Shown: positions 19,380 to 31,265 of the stretch, one piece after another
Layout: each line of letters starts with the position of its first letter
Numbering within the stretch: position 1 is the first letter of the stretch
Source of the DNA: Bolinopsis microptera
Lineage: Eukaryota > Ctenophora > Tentaculata > Lobata > Bolinopsidae
DNA length: 64,000 nucleotides
NCBI RefSeq assembly: GCF_026151205.1
Contig: NC_087082.1
Location: 19,740,494-19,804,493 of the forward strand
Direction of reading: 5' to 3'
Program-made: the position numbers and the translations under genes
Notes under the pieces: model-generated
Seen by the model: the letters and a program-made list of their open reading frames with translations, nothing else
Told to the model about the DNA's origin: nothing
Database searches by the model: none

Positions 19380-21690
19380 AACTAGCTCTCCCTGGGAATA
19401 CCAGAGATTGAGCACTTTTCGTCACCTGCCTTCATGGAATTGCACCTTACGGTTACTCCTAAAACATTCCCCGATGCTCCAAAAGACGCCTACTAAAGCC
19501 CTGATTACCCGAACTGAAGACTTCCTGATCGCTGCGTTGAAGGCTTTCTTGTTCCTTCTCGGCCCGAGCAACCAGGACGAGGAGTGAAGGAAACTACGGC
19601 TTCCGCTCCAAAACAAAATTCCCCTGTGGTCAATGAGCTTGTGGCGTTCGAAAAGCGACATATACCAGCTAATCGAGATAAAGTTTAGGCACGCTCCAAG
19701 TACTTTCCTAGACGTCTCGATCGGGGACGCTGCCGCAGTAAAATCATCGACCAAGCCCTTATCCTAACCGATAAAACCAGCCAACATTCTCGGATCCCTA
19801 TCGAGAATATTCAACGATCATTGAGTCAGCATCACAGAGAATATCGTAAGGCCCCGCAGGGCCGCAGAGCATATTGAGAATAAGGCAGCTCCATCGCCGC
19901 CCGCTTAGACTGAAGGGACGGATGCAACGCTTCGAAACGTCACAGGCATTCGTATGCTCAGGACCATAAGGCCAAATTCGCTACTAACCTTCTTGTCGCC
20001 TGAATTTTCGCCAGTCAGATTTGTTGGACGAGTTAGCAAAAAAATCTGAGAAATTCACCGCCATCCGTACTTCTTCCTCTGTCAACAGTGGCGGAGCACC
20101 GGAGAGGTTATTTCTTGGTTCGAGCAATGTCACCCGGGCCCTGTCAGTTTCTCCAGTTGACATTGAGTCGTTCTATCCTTCCATCAGTGAGAATCTTCTA
20201 GACAGGGCTCAGTTTGCACAAGAAAATTCAAATTCAGAGGAAGACTTCGGACACCATCAAACCAGGACTTCTTTGTTCTGTTCGAGGGGAAATGGAGAGA
20301 AAGGCTCTGTATTTGGTTAACCTAAAATCGCTTTTGTAAAAAGTTTTCGCCCCCCCTTCCACGCTACTGCTCTAGATATTTGTTGTAATATTTGGTTGTA
20401 TTCAGACTCTATCCAGTCGGAGATAACCTCCACAACAATCCACGGCTCTATAGGGAGATGGATCGTGATGCTGACCAGACCACACCCGGCCAGAATGGAA
20501 GCGGTTCGGAAGGATTTGTTTGCTACTTTCGGAGAGAGGCTGATATCACGCTTGAAGATTCACTGTGTCCCACCATCCACATCTGTTGGACTTCCTCGAG
20601 TACTTCCGATCGGATGGCTCTTCGGCCAGTCCGCAAAGCGGAGAGGTAACGAATATGTACACCGCCAGTCAACTCACCCACCGTCCATCTCCGCAACATC
20701 CGGAGATGATCGCTGACGAATCAAACAGGCATATCTTCTGTAAGGAGGTGTTCGACGTCGCCAAGCCTTATACGAGGATTCTTTGAAGTCCAAGGGCTAT
20801 ATGGACTCGTGCATGACCTACAACACCAGGCAGTCGAGGCAAAACCACAACGTAATAGAGGGGAAACGCAGGGGCCTTTGGTTCAATCCCCCCTTCTCTG
20901 TCCACTGTGGAGACCAATGTTGGAAGGTAATTCTTCAAATCTGTTGGAGAAACACTTCCATCAGGACAATCCATACACAAGATCTTGAACCGGAACAGTG
21001 TAAAAGTTCATACAGCTGTATGAAAAAAACATGGAATGCTCATAAAATCCCGGGAACATGCAGTTGCTTCGTCAGCACCAGGAAACCCAGGAACCACCAC
21101 ACGGAGTGCAACTGCCGCTCCAGGAACTCCTGCCCACGAGACGGAAAGTGCCTATCGATGTCAGTGGTAAACATGGCGACCCTCCGTACGGAAAATGAGG
21201 AAGCACCCACATCGATTGGAACGGGGCACATCGAGGACCGTACAACGGGCACACGTCATCATTTGCCTGGAGCGTACCGAAATAGAACCAAAACTGTCGG
21301 AGAAGATCTGGGCTTCAAGAACCGTGGGGTTAGGAATTCAGGATCGAATGGAAAAATAATCAGACGTGGACACGGATACAGAGCCGGCACCAAAACAAGC
21401 TGCGATCTGTGCACGTCTGAGAAAGTGAATCTACTTCGATCCTCTGACCACCACTTACTTAATCCGGACGGAAATCCTCACAAAATGCCCGCCATAAACG
21501 GGTAATTCTATTATAATCTAATGACTCATACATCTAACCCTAGTATGTTTCACGAGTGATTGTTTATGTTAATTTGTAGCTTTGTAATTTTGATTTTAGT
21601 TCCTATACCTCAGTTGTCATGATGATGTCATGTTTTTGTATCATGATTGAAACATTTGTTGACCACCGGTCGTTACATTCTCATATAGAC
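19380..21690 (+). mobile_element. Penelope-like retroelement, decayed body and 3' end
   Basis: The longest frame (20783-21505) contains 'SSYSCMKK', the zinc-type motif 'ECNCRSRNSCPRDGKC' and 'YRAGTKTSCDLCTSEKVNLL', diagnostic of the linker and GIY-YIG domain after the RT. Upstream frames carry 'DIESFYPSISENLLDRAQFA' (about 20160) and 'NEYVHRQ...TH' equivalents (about 20650). Indels interrupt every part. The element would encode RT plus nuclease but this copy cannot. Either it is old or this stretch is of poor sequence quality, because the neighbouring LINE frames are clean. Confidence 0.6.
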
Positions 21691-22990
21691 ATTATATATA
21701 TACATATACCTAGTGTAACCCGGCCTACGGCCGGGATTTCCACTGCCGCTGTTAAAAAGGGTAGGAGTAATTTACCGAGGGAGTCAAAACCCGATTAGGT
21801 GACCAATAGTTTCTTAAACCAATAATCTCAAAATCTGTTAGTTCTTGGGGAATAATTAAGTATTATTAGCCATGAGGCACACACTCCTTGATCATAAGGT
21901 ATGATCACCGATTTTTACACCTCTTCACTCCCGTCTTGAACCGTTTCTATTTGTATTTAAATCGTTTTAGAAATTACCCTTGTTAACTCCGCACCTCACG
22001 CATATTAAATTTTGAAAACACGCATACAATTGTCGTATGAAACTCTCTCTTCTCTCTCTCTCTGCGTCCAAACAGCCCCAAACACTAATACAGTCCCCCC
22101 TCCCTTATAAGCTGTAAGGTATAACATTACAGCAAATCTTCAGCTAACCAATTTGACGCTACTTAATTGCAGCTATAACTATTACACTGTAATGGTGGGG
22201 GGGTGGAAGAGAGAGAGAAGCATGTCCCGTAACTTTCCGTTTGGCTCACGCAATTTTATGTAACATTTGTGGTACAAAACCATCAATTAAACACTTACCA
22301 TCGGCGATTTAAAAAAAATTTCCTAGGCGTCATCAGAGTTTTGTCGACACTATACCGAAAAATTCAGTCCGTAATCTTACCGTTTTTTTTGTTAACCGAC
22401 CGGAAAAATTACACACGGACAGGATCAGACAGACGACACCACACACAAACACACCTTTGGTGTTATTAAGGGATAGCTTCACGGACGAATCTGTTGTAAA
22501 AAGGGGTTCCAGAAAAAACCCACTTCCGATACTCCTGCAACATGAAATTTTTTTTACAGTCGAGTTGGACATGGTCTAGTACGCTCTGCAAAAGTTTCAG
22601 ATCTATCACCTCAATTTTAACATGGTTTTTAAGGCACCTGAATATGGCGATTTTGGGTTTTTTACTAAGTTCGTATAAAAACATGCTTGGCGCGTATTTG
22701 CGCAAATTTCTTAAAAAACCTCCACATAAACTTTTCTTAATTTCCGTCATCATTAACATTGATTAGAATGTTTTGAACTTAAATATACCTGCTGATCTAC
22801 TTTCGATGAGTCTTTAATGCCTGGAAAAACAATAAAGGGATAGAATAGTATAGGGGGTAATAGTTTGTTGTGAATATAAGGGCAACGGTTATGCTTGCCA
22901 GCATTGTGATAAGCATATTCGTATATATACGAATATTGCTTATTACGATCCAAATTTGTATATTATAACAGGGTGGGCCAAACGTCATTG
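21691..22990. other. Non-coding AT-rich DNA
   Basis: Holds a strong hairpin CCCGGCCTACGGCCGGG (21719-21735), a (CT)n run near 22046-22070 and a GA-rich run near 22208. Short open frames at 22269-22766 on both strands show no recognisable protein. No gene is supported. Confidence 0.5.
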
Positions 22991-23054
22991 GAACATCGTT
23001 GGCCGTATAGCTCAGTTACTGAGTGCCAGTCTGCCTGTATGACTTATTATTATA

Positions 23055-23490
23055 GGACTCAGGCGGAAGATGATTAATTAAAATTCCAACAGCATCTTGT
23101 TCCCTTCATTGTGCTGATTCCGGGAAGGCATTCTCTTTACGCTTCATCAGGATCTTATTCCTATCACGCGATCTTGATTCGTAAATCCTTCGGCACGCAA
23201 TCACATTTCGTTAACGTGTCGTATGCCGGCTAGGATGTCGGCATACGGACTACGTCACCAGGCTCAAGTACATGATCAGGCTTACTATCAAGGAATATAT
23301 GGTGTGTTATGCGTGTGATGGATCCAATTATAGGAGCTGCGCAATTATAGCAGCATCTTGATATTGTATCACCTTCCATGAAAACTAAGTCATGGAGTGG
23401 GCCAAAATTTGAAGATAGAAGGATTCTTTTGTTAATGAATATCGAAGGATCATCATGTAACCCGTCTATGTTTTCGAGGGACGCGGAAAC
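23055..23490. repeat. Left arm of a diverged inverted repeat
   Basis: Starting at ATTAATTAAAATTCCAACAG, this arm is read in reverse complement from 26990 back to about 25800. Shared landmarks include 'CAGCATCTTGTT', 'CACGCAATCACA', 'CCAATTATAGGAGCT' and 'TTTGAAGATAGAAGGATT'. Each arm has private indels. No coding sequence is seen; it is probably two copies of an unclassified non-coding element. Confidence 0.6.
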
Positions 23491-25789
23491 CCAGGGAGAA
23501 AATGGTTATATTTATCATACTCAAGGACACCATTGCTTTAAAATGCACTCGGATGTCATAGATGTTATTATAAGCTAAGTTAAGGCCTGAGCGGTGATCG
23601 GATGGCATTAGTTCCCTTGCCGGAACTCAGTAAGTGTAAACCCAATGACTCTAGTCTCAGCTAATGATCGGGCTTTAATGAAGGAAAGATCTCGAGTTCA
23701 GAAGGACGAAAAAATTTTTTTCAAATATTTGACTTAAGATCAAACGAATACGATATTCAACCAATATCGAAAAGGATACAAGGATTGTATCGGGACTTCT
23801 ATTAAGCAGTACTCACGTCTTAATAGCGTTTTCAGGATGCACTAGCAGTATTATAGGATTGTGTGAGGGCTACTTACCGGTTGGTTGACGCTCTGTTATA
23901 TGAATGGCTTTATTATGTAGGATACGGGTATCTTAGAACTTTAGGACGCATAATAAACCAATTGATATATGTATCAATTTACGATAAATAGCAGGAACCG
24001 TATAACCCTAAATAAACAAAAGGTCGTCAAGACTTCAAGACCTAAGAGACTCAAATAATTATTACCAACCACATGTGATGCTAACTCGCGCTTTGAAACA
24101 TCCTATCCTTGAAACCGGGGACCACGTCTTAAATGAATGGCCCCGCTACCAACTCCTCCGGTCAACCTCTCAGACAACCTTAAAAGCTTCATAATGCTCA
24201 AGAATCTGGGGGCCATCATGAACTCATTACATGCAACTGAAATAAACTGAAAATCTGGAACGTACCTCACAGATCTTTCACCTTGACATCCTCCTGAAAG
24301 AAGTCTTAGTATCACCTACTAAGAAGTCCTAGTAGTGTAATCACCACCTAACAGTCTCTCAAACCTTCGAAATCCTATGAAATAAAGTCCTAATCCTCGC
24401 TTCACGTTCCCCTACTCTTCCTTCATCGTCCATCAACTGATGGAGTTTTTTAGTCTAACCTATCTCCTTGGACTTGCTTTTTTGCACACATCCAGAAATT
24501 TTTATTAGCATTTAAAATTATTATAATTTTGATTTTATTTCAACTCGGGATTGTAAACGCGGTTAAATTTTAGATTTTAAGATAATTTCATACTTTTATT
24601 CGGATTTTGTTTTTATCTGAGCTTATTTATTATTATGTATAGCCAAAAAGAGTTCGTTAGTGTCTCCTTGGTAATTTCAAAGTTTAATTCCAGTTTATAT
24701 TCCAGTTATATTCCCATTAATTCGCGTTTTTGACACCACTTGGGGTCCATTTTGGGCTCTAAAACTCCTATTCCTTGGCCATTTTTTATTTTTGATGGAT
24801 GATTTGGAGGCCATTAAAGCATTTGACCCAGTCAAAAAAGGTTCAGTTGTATATCCTTTAGTTTTTTGCGGGAAAGTCGCGTTAAAGTTGATAACGTGGT
24901 GTCAGTAATATGTACGGATCCATCCATAGATATCGTCCGCTATATATATAGTGAGATATTGATATTGGTGAGCTTGGGCAAAACTCGCTTTATCAGGGGG
25001 ATTAATATAGTTCGCAATAAACATCTTAAATCGTAACGGATTATAACAGCGAATTGATTAAACAAACACGTGGCACTTGAGTGGAAAATTTGAACATCAG
25101 GCGCTTGAAAAATTTATTCCTGCAGAGCACAAATTTAGGTAGGAGGTGGAGAAACTAAGCGAGTTAATTTCGAGCCGCGCTTGTAAAAATCGTAATCGGA
25201 CAATTGCTCTCCTTTTTGCCGTAATTATTGGCTTTGAAAATCATGTCTTCAGCCACAAAAGTCCCATTGCCGAAGGATAGAGCTGGAGTAATTTTCCAAG
25301 AAAACGTTCTGTATGTAAATGATTATTTTTCCAATTTTCGACTAATGATTACTTTAGATGTGTGAAAAATCGCTATCATGATTCGTAAGTTATATAGAAG
25401 AAGCCACTACTAGAAAATTTCAAAAACATTTACTGTTACAAGTCCAGCTGTTTGATTGTGGGTGACAACTTGTTAACGTTACGCTACAAGCACTCGTACA
25501 TAACAATGTCTTGGTTTGATGCGGCTAGTGATCATTTATTAACATTTGCTAGATGTGACCACTGACCACGTGCCATACCTTCGTCAGACAATTATAATAG
25601 AACAATTATTTTAATTAAAGGTTATTTTTATCTATATAGCGGACATATGAATGCAATTGACCACTCATATTTATGAGTTTTACCACTTTAATAGTTTCCC
25701 ATTTGGTTATTTCATTATTTCTTTATTCATTATCTTATAAGATTTGTTGTGAGGAAAATTTAAAAAAATCAGTTATGTTTGAATTTCTC
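23491..25789. other. No gene recognised
   Basis: AT-rich sequence between the two inverted arms. Short frames (for example 24103-24315 minus and 25673-25855 plus) do not resemble known proteins and lack splice context. I see no RNA gene or clear repeat. Confidence 0.45.
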
Positions 25790-27000
25790 ATCATCATTCT
25801 AGCTCTGTCTTGTAGTATGGCTTTTATTTGGCATCGACAAAATAGGGTTACATGATTTTCGCTTCGATAATTCATTAACATATAAAATCCTTCTATCTTC
25901 AAATTTCTGGCCCAGCTGCGTCCTAGGTTTCAAAGTGTGATACAAGATAAGATGCTGCAATAATTGCGAGCTCCTATAATTGGATCAATTTTATAACACG
26001 GATTCACTATTACTGTTCTGTAGGCCGCAATCACACGTTATGAATGTGATTGCGTGCCCGGGATTTAAAATCAAGCTCGCGTGATAGAATCAGGCGGTCC
26101 GCGGATAGGGGCCCTGTACTGTCCAAGTGACCTCAGTTATCCCTTATATGCACGAGTTGCTACAATTGATAAGCTTGCTCTTATCCAGGTTGTTAATCGT
26201 CAAAAATTTTGTGAAGAATACGTCGTATTCGGTTCTATAAAGGAATACGTCGTAATACGCCGAATACGGAAATTTCTATGGATTGTTAAATACGTCCAGA
26301 ATACGCTAATACGCCGTAATTACGTGATTTGTCAAAATTAAACATTACAGCTGCGCGACCCTCATCATTGATCATGCATTAAAGGAGTGCAGTTATACAT
26401 GATAACTTAAATTTGTAATCAAATTTCATGGATAATCCGATAAGCTAACATTTTTTGCGATATTATCAATTACATATTACTACATATTTAATGAGTTGTT
26501 GATAAGGGAGCGAGATGTTCGGGTCAAGATCAGTCAGCTTCACATGTGCACTACTCCGGTACTGGGAATTAATTTTTCAGTTTGTTATGCCGTCAGTAAT
26601 TACTATTAGGGATTAGAGGCTGCTCCTAAAAGGATCTCGCAATTATCTAAGTTTAAGACCATTGTTCTAAAAGTTCAGTCCCCTCAACATATTTGAATTT
26701 TTGAATTTTTTGAATAAAGAATACGTGTAATAACGTCAATTGTCGTGGGATTAATACGTATTCGTATTCCCAATTCGTATTCCCTTCCAAATACGTATTT
26801 TAACAACCTTTGCTCTTAACTGGGCTGGCATCCTTGACAGGCCATTAATACCCAATTTTAAATTAACGATATCTCATTCTACAGTAGGTTGTGATGGTAA
26901 AGAGAATGCTTCCCTGAATCAGCACTATGATGGTAACAAGATGCTGTTGGAATTTTAATTATTAGTTTTCATCTTCCACGTTAGTCCCTACAAACTTTAC
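25790..27000. repeat. Right arm of a diverged inverted repeat, split by a MITE
   Basis: Reverse-complement partner of 23055-23490, interrupted at 26184-26809 by a short transposon with a duplicated 9-bp target. The order of landmarks is the same as in the left arm. Confidence 0.6.
26184..26809. mobile_element. MITE-like element with 9-bp flanking duplication
   Basis: TTGCTCTTA flanks the element on both sides (26175-26183 and 26810-26818). Near the ends lie AGGTTGTTAA and its complement TTAACAACCT. The interior is rich in AATACG/CGTATT boxes in both orientations and has no coding frame. The ends are slightly asymmetric (three extra bases TCC on the left), so the exact terminus and superfamily are uncertain. 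Confidence 0.6.
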
Positions 27001-27009
27001 AAATAGAAT

Positions 27010-27230
27010 AATACCGGTTACGTACTGTAGTGCGAACGTACTCTAGTGCGACACGTACATAGTGCACGAAACCTCATGATCGACACTGTGGGGCAGTAGA
27101 GTACGCTCCTGGGAGTAGTGCGAACGTACCCAGTGCGACAGAGAAATTTCAAGGCCGACACTGTCCGCACTACAGTGGCTACTGGACTGTAGTGCGACAC
27201 GTACTAAAGTGCGACAAAACACTTTACACA
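27010..27230. repeat. Cluster of AGTGCGACACGTACT-like boxes
   Basis: The string AGTGCGA(A/C)ACGTACT and close variants appears at least five times (about 27029, 27048, 27117, 27190, 27209), and related strings recur at 28205-28310. Between the two clusters lies a GC-richer decayed frame. The boxes could be subterminal repeats of a larger element; no clean termini are seen. Confidence 0.4.
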
Positions 27231-27375
27231 TTCAATTACCAAATTTTATTACCATTTTTAATGACAAGGTTGTTAGTCGTGTATGGTAATGGGGTGAAAT
27301 ATAAAATCAAAAGATTGCAATCACCAATATTCAATTCAAATCATTGTTCCAACACACTTTCAACTAATCCATCTG

Positions 27376-27866
27376 TCATAATTCATCAGTAGCTATCAAT
27401 ACAGCGTTCATGCGGGACGGTTCGTAATCAGTCCACTCCTGCATTCGGAGAGGAGGTAGTTGTCTGAGCATCGTCATTTTGGGTTGATTTCCATTGGGTA
27501 GATCTGCTCCTTCTTCAGGGACGTTCGATAAATGCCAGATAGTAGGGTTGGTGCCGCCCATCAAGGGGAGAGGAGGTTTGTGTTCGACCAGGTTACGTTT
27601 CGTATAGTAGTCATTGGCTGCAAGGAATCCATCTCGAGGGAAAGGGATGCTTCTGCTGGTCCAGGTCACAGTTGTGCTGTTCGTCAGATGAGACTCTCGG
27701 AGCAGGTCTTCTCAGGGCTCGCAATTGTTCTGTCGTCGCATTTCTTATCCAGGCAGTTGCGGTATCCGTGTGGAGAACGTTTCTTGAACCAGTAGTGCGT
27801 CCAGGAATGCGGGTGATTGAAAGAAGAATGTTGATGTTGTTCGATGCTTGGGTAGAATCATCGTGA
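27376..27866 (-). pseudogene. Decayed GC-rich ORF, unidentified
   Basis: The minus-strand frame 27669-27376 (97 codons) continues upstream in a second frame (27866-27620, 'TGSRNVLHTDTATAWIRNAT'), as if one coding region were broken by a frameshift. Base composition is more GC-rich than the surroundings. It matches no family I can name; a retroelement remnant is the likeliest explanation. Confidence 0.3.
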
Positions 27867-28409
27867 CCTTAATTATGGCCCAAGCGATATGAACTTGTTA
27901 TCCCAATCGGAGATATACATCTACGATGCAGTGTGATAGGAATGAGGATCATATGCTGCTTAAGAGTTACCCAGTGGATCACACATGCATACGTGGCTTG
28001 AACTGACCCGAAAGGATTATGATCAGTGGTAACTTCGAAACACGTGATGTGAAACCGACGAATGTATTCAGCAAGATCACTTCGAAATAAGTGACGTGAC
28101 CAGACCCGTCGAATCACTAATGGTTTCCATAAGAAGGATAAGTTGTGCCTGAACTTGGATATAAGTCGGATATTTTGTGATTTGAGTACGCTACCTGAAT
28201 CGTTTTGTGCGGACACGTACGTTAGTGCGACAGAGGGTGTTTTTGTCGGACTTCGCACTAAAGTACGTGTCGCTTAGAGTATGTGTCGAACTACAGTCGA
28301 ATACCCCTCCACTGTACAGGTCCCAGTTAGCTGGTTCGCTGTGGAGTGTAGTGATGTCTTCTACTGTGGAGGTACTGGTCTGTTGGAGCTGCTTTCTGGT
28401 ATTGTGACG

Positions 28410-29090
28410 TATCGACTAGATAACGGAAGTACTGTGATGTCATCACTAGAAACGGCTAGTTACTGTGACGTCATTCACTAGATAAAACGGCTAGTTCGTG
28501 ACGTATCACTAGATAACGTCTAGTTACTGTGACGTCATCATAGATAAACGGCTAGTTACTGTGACGTCATCACTAGATAAGGCTAGTTACTGTGATGTCA
28601 TCACTAGATTACGGGCTTGTAGTTACTGTGAAGTCCATCCACTAGATAACGGGCTAGTTACTGTGACGTCATCACTAGGATAATGGCTAGTTACTGTGAG
28701 TCATCACTAGATAACGGATTGTTACTGTGGTAAAAACGGTTTTTCATCACTAGATAACGGCTAGTTTACTGTGATGTATTCACTAGATTACGGCTTGTTA
28801 CTGTGACGTATCACTAGTTAAGGATAGTTACTGTGACGTCATTCCACTAGATACACGGGCTAGTTACTGTGACGTCATCATAGATAACGGTAGTTTACTT
28901 GTGAGTCATGGCTAGATAACGGCTAGTTACTGTGACGTCTCGCTAATAACGGATTGTTACTGTGATCGTCATCGCTAGATAACGGATTGTTACTGTGACG
29001 TCATCACTAGATTACGGCTAGTTACTGTGGACGTCATCACTAGATTACGGTAGTTACTGTGACAGCATCATAGATATCGGCTTGTTAATA
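28410..29090. repeat. Minisatellite, ~20 copies of a ~33-bp unit with CRE-like core
   Basis: The unit is approximately TCACTAGATAACGGCTAGTTACTGTGACGTCA, tandemly repeated with frequent 1-2-bp indels. At least seven copies carry the perfect palindrome TGACGTCA, the consensus cAMP-response element bound by CREB/ATF bZIP factors. Copies are not separated by unique spacers, so this is not a CRISPR array. Confidence 0.85.
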
Positions 29091-29158
29091 AGCCATGACG
29101 TTAAGCATAGTATAATAATTTACAGAAAAACTTTTTTAATCAAGCCTGTAATATATTT

Positions 29159-30856
29159 TAGCTGAGCACATCTGATGCACTATTTTGAAGCCTGCCCAAA
29201 CCATGTTTGACCAACAAACTAGGGCCAGTGACCAAACTTTTAAGCGGTCGTGGACTCCGAGCGCACAATTGCATTATCACTGGCCCTATAGTACTAGTAG
29301 AACGCCTTACAAACAAAATGTCGCGTTTTCTGCTGCACATTAACAGATTTGGCGACATTACCATTGCACTGGACATAATATGGTATATAAAAGTATAAGG
29401 ATATAACACATTAAAGGCCCTCTGGCCTTATACGTGGCCGGAAAATCATCGGCGGCGTTTGGCGGTGGCGTGCAGCACTGTCATATAAACTCTTACTTAC
29501 TTGTACTTGAAAATTATTGTTCGTACCTTGTTCCTAAGTCGGCTATCAACAAGCTATGAACTTGAAGCCCATATGCGACCATGGTAACCATGATTCAGGA
29601 GAGTGAAAAGTGGAAAATAACAACCTCTAGAAATATCTCTAGTTACCATGGAGATACTTACTTGTACTAATTGTACTTGAAAAGTTCTCCTCCTAGTCGT
29701 TGGAGTGGCCTGCACCACACAGTAACTCTTTTTCCGGCGAATTAGACCTCTCCAATGTATCCTGTTTGTTACTCTAACAACTCTAAAAGCGCATTAATAT
29801 GACAATTTCAACTAAAGGCAACTTTATATGTGCTCAGCTATGTTTTGTTCGACAAGCTCCATGATATACATTTTAATCGTTTTAATGAGATCTAATCTTG
29901 TGTGAGTTTTGAGCTTGAATTGATAACACTCGTTGTTCTGCATCTTCTATCGTGATGTTATCGACACCTGTGAAGATAGCTGCATCCTCCAGGCCACATG
30001 ACAGCCAATTTTTCTGAGGTCTGCCTCTTGACCTTTTACCATGCTTTGGGATCCAGTGCAGAAGATAGTTAGGTATTTTTTCTTCTGGCATCCTCATTAC
30101 ATGGCCAAACCATCTGAGCCTAGCTGCTCTTACGAAAGTACCAACAGGGGCGATGTTGGCCCGTCAAGTACGTCAGGATTAGATACGTGATAAAACCCTT
30201 TAATTTTCAGGATTCTTCTCAGACATCTTTGATGGAACACCTCAAATCATTTTATCTGCGTCTGCGTGGTATTCCATACCTCACTTTCATAAAACAGTAT
30301 AGTGAGGATAGCCGCTTTGTATATCCTGATTTTAGTTGGTGTCTTGATGGTGCTACTCTACCATATACAGTATACTGCTAAGCTGATAGAATGCCCCAGA
30401 GGCCTTTTGAATTCGAGCTGTTAGTTCTTTATTAATTGTTCCATCCGCACTGATGATAGCACCCAAGTCAGTGAAATTGCTGACCTGCTGTAAAGAAGTG
30501 AAATTGCTGACCTGCTGTATAAATATGTGATGTTTCAGAAGCAAGGGTTTAGAGAGGGAAAGTTGCTAGCATCTCGCACCCGGTTATTTATCGACCTTAA
30601 CCTGTCTAGATCCATAGTGTTTTGTTGCACGTCATCTGTTTATACTGGAGTCACCCAGGACAGATTAACACACTTAATAGCAGCACCTCGTAAAGGATGT
30701 GATTCTTCATCACGCACTATCTCACTATGGTCATTGGAATAGGAGAGGTTATAGATTCACGATCACTATTCCCTGAGATTATAAATAATGTCTTGCCGCC
30801 TTATATAAAATTATAAACTCATATTAAACAAAACCGGAAACGATGGAAACCAGAAT
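29159..30856. repeat. Inverted copy of the 15.34-16.44-kb transposon debris
   Basis: Reverse complement of 15340-16440 in the same order: 35-bp TTGACCAACAAACTAGG module (29207), hairpin element (to 29435), then a LINE fragment (29882-30856). An extra block at 29440-29880 containing two ACTTACTTGTACTTG boxes is private to this copy. The homology ends near 15318 and 30856. Confidence 0.8.
29882..30544 (-). pseudogene. Decayed LINE RT C-terminal fragment, second copy
   Basis: Minus-strand frames 30544-30353 ('NFTDLGAIISADGTINKEL') and 30097-29882 ('HGKRSRGRPQKNWLSCGLED') flank a frameshifted middle. The GRPQKNWL motif is the conserved extreme C-terminus of many LINE RT proteins and is better preserved here than at 16.1 kb. 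There is no catalytic core. Confidence 0.75.
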
Positions 30857-31265
30857 AACTACATAAGTAGTTGTTCTAAAAAAGGTGTTTGATGTGAAAA
30901 TGGTGCGAGTGATGGTCAACGAATTTCATAAGAATAAATTTGGGCTAGACAGACTTAGTTTATGCGGGCAGACCGGAAGAATGTTCGATTGAACCAAGTA
31001 CTAGTTTTTAATAATCATTTAAGTATGTAGTTAGTTGAACCACATATTCGACGACCACATAGTTTTTCTGGTTATCTATACTATATTTTAAACTTGACGA
31101 AATCCCCCCGGAAACAGGGGCATCGACCAAAAAATGTCCATCTGGTAAGCTAATTTCAGCTCGCAAATGGGTTGCTTTTTGGCAGGGTTGTAAAAAAAGG
31201 ATAGGAATAGGTATATACTTATATAGCATTCTTAGAATTTTGATTTAGGCTTTAGATTTCTTATA
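30857..31265. other. No feature recognised
   Basis: AT-rich sequence without a convincing frame. The 73-codon minus frame at 31008-31229 shows no domain. Confidence 0.4.

Noticed and set aside
23002-23070. tRNA-like sequence (TAGCTCAGTTACTGAG, A-box-like)
   Set aside because: No B box (GGTTCRANNCC) or acceptor pairing follows, so at best it is the head of a decayed SINE.
28410-29090. Possible CRISPR array
   Set aside because: Units are contiguous, with no unique spacers, and the window is eukaryotic; it is a minisatellite.
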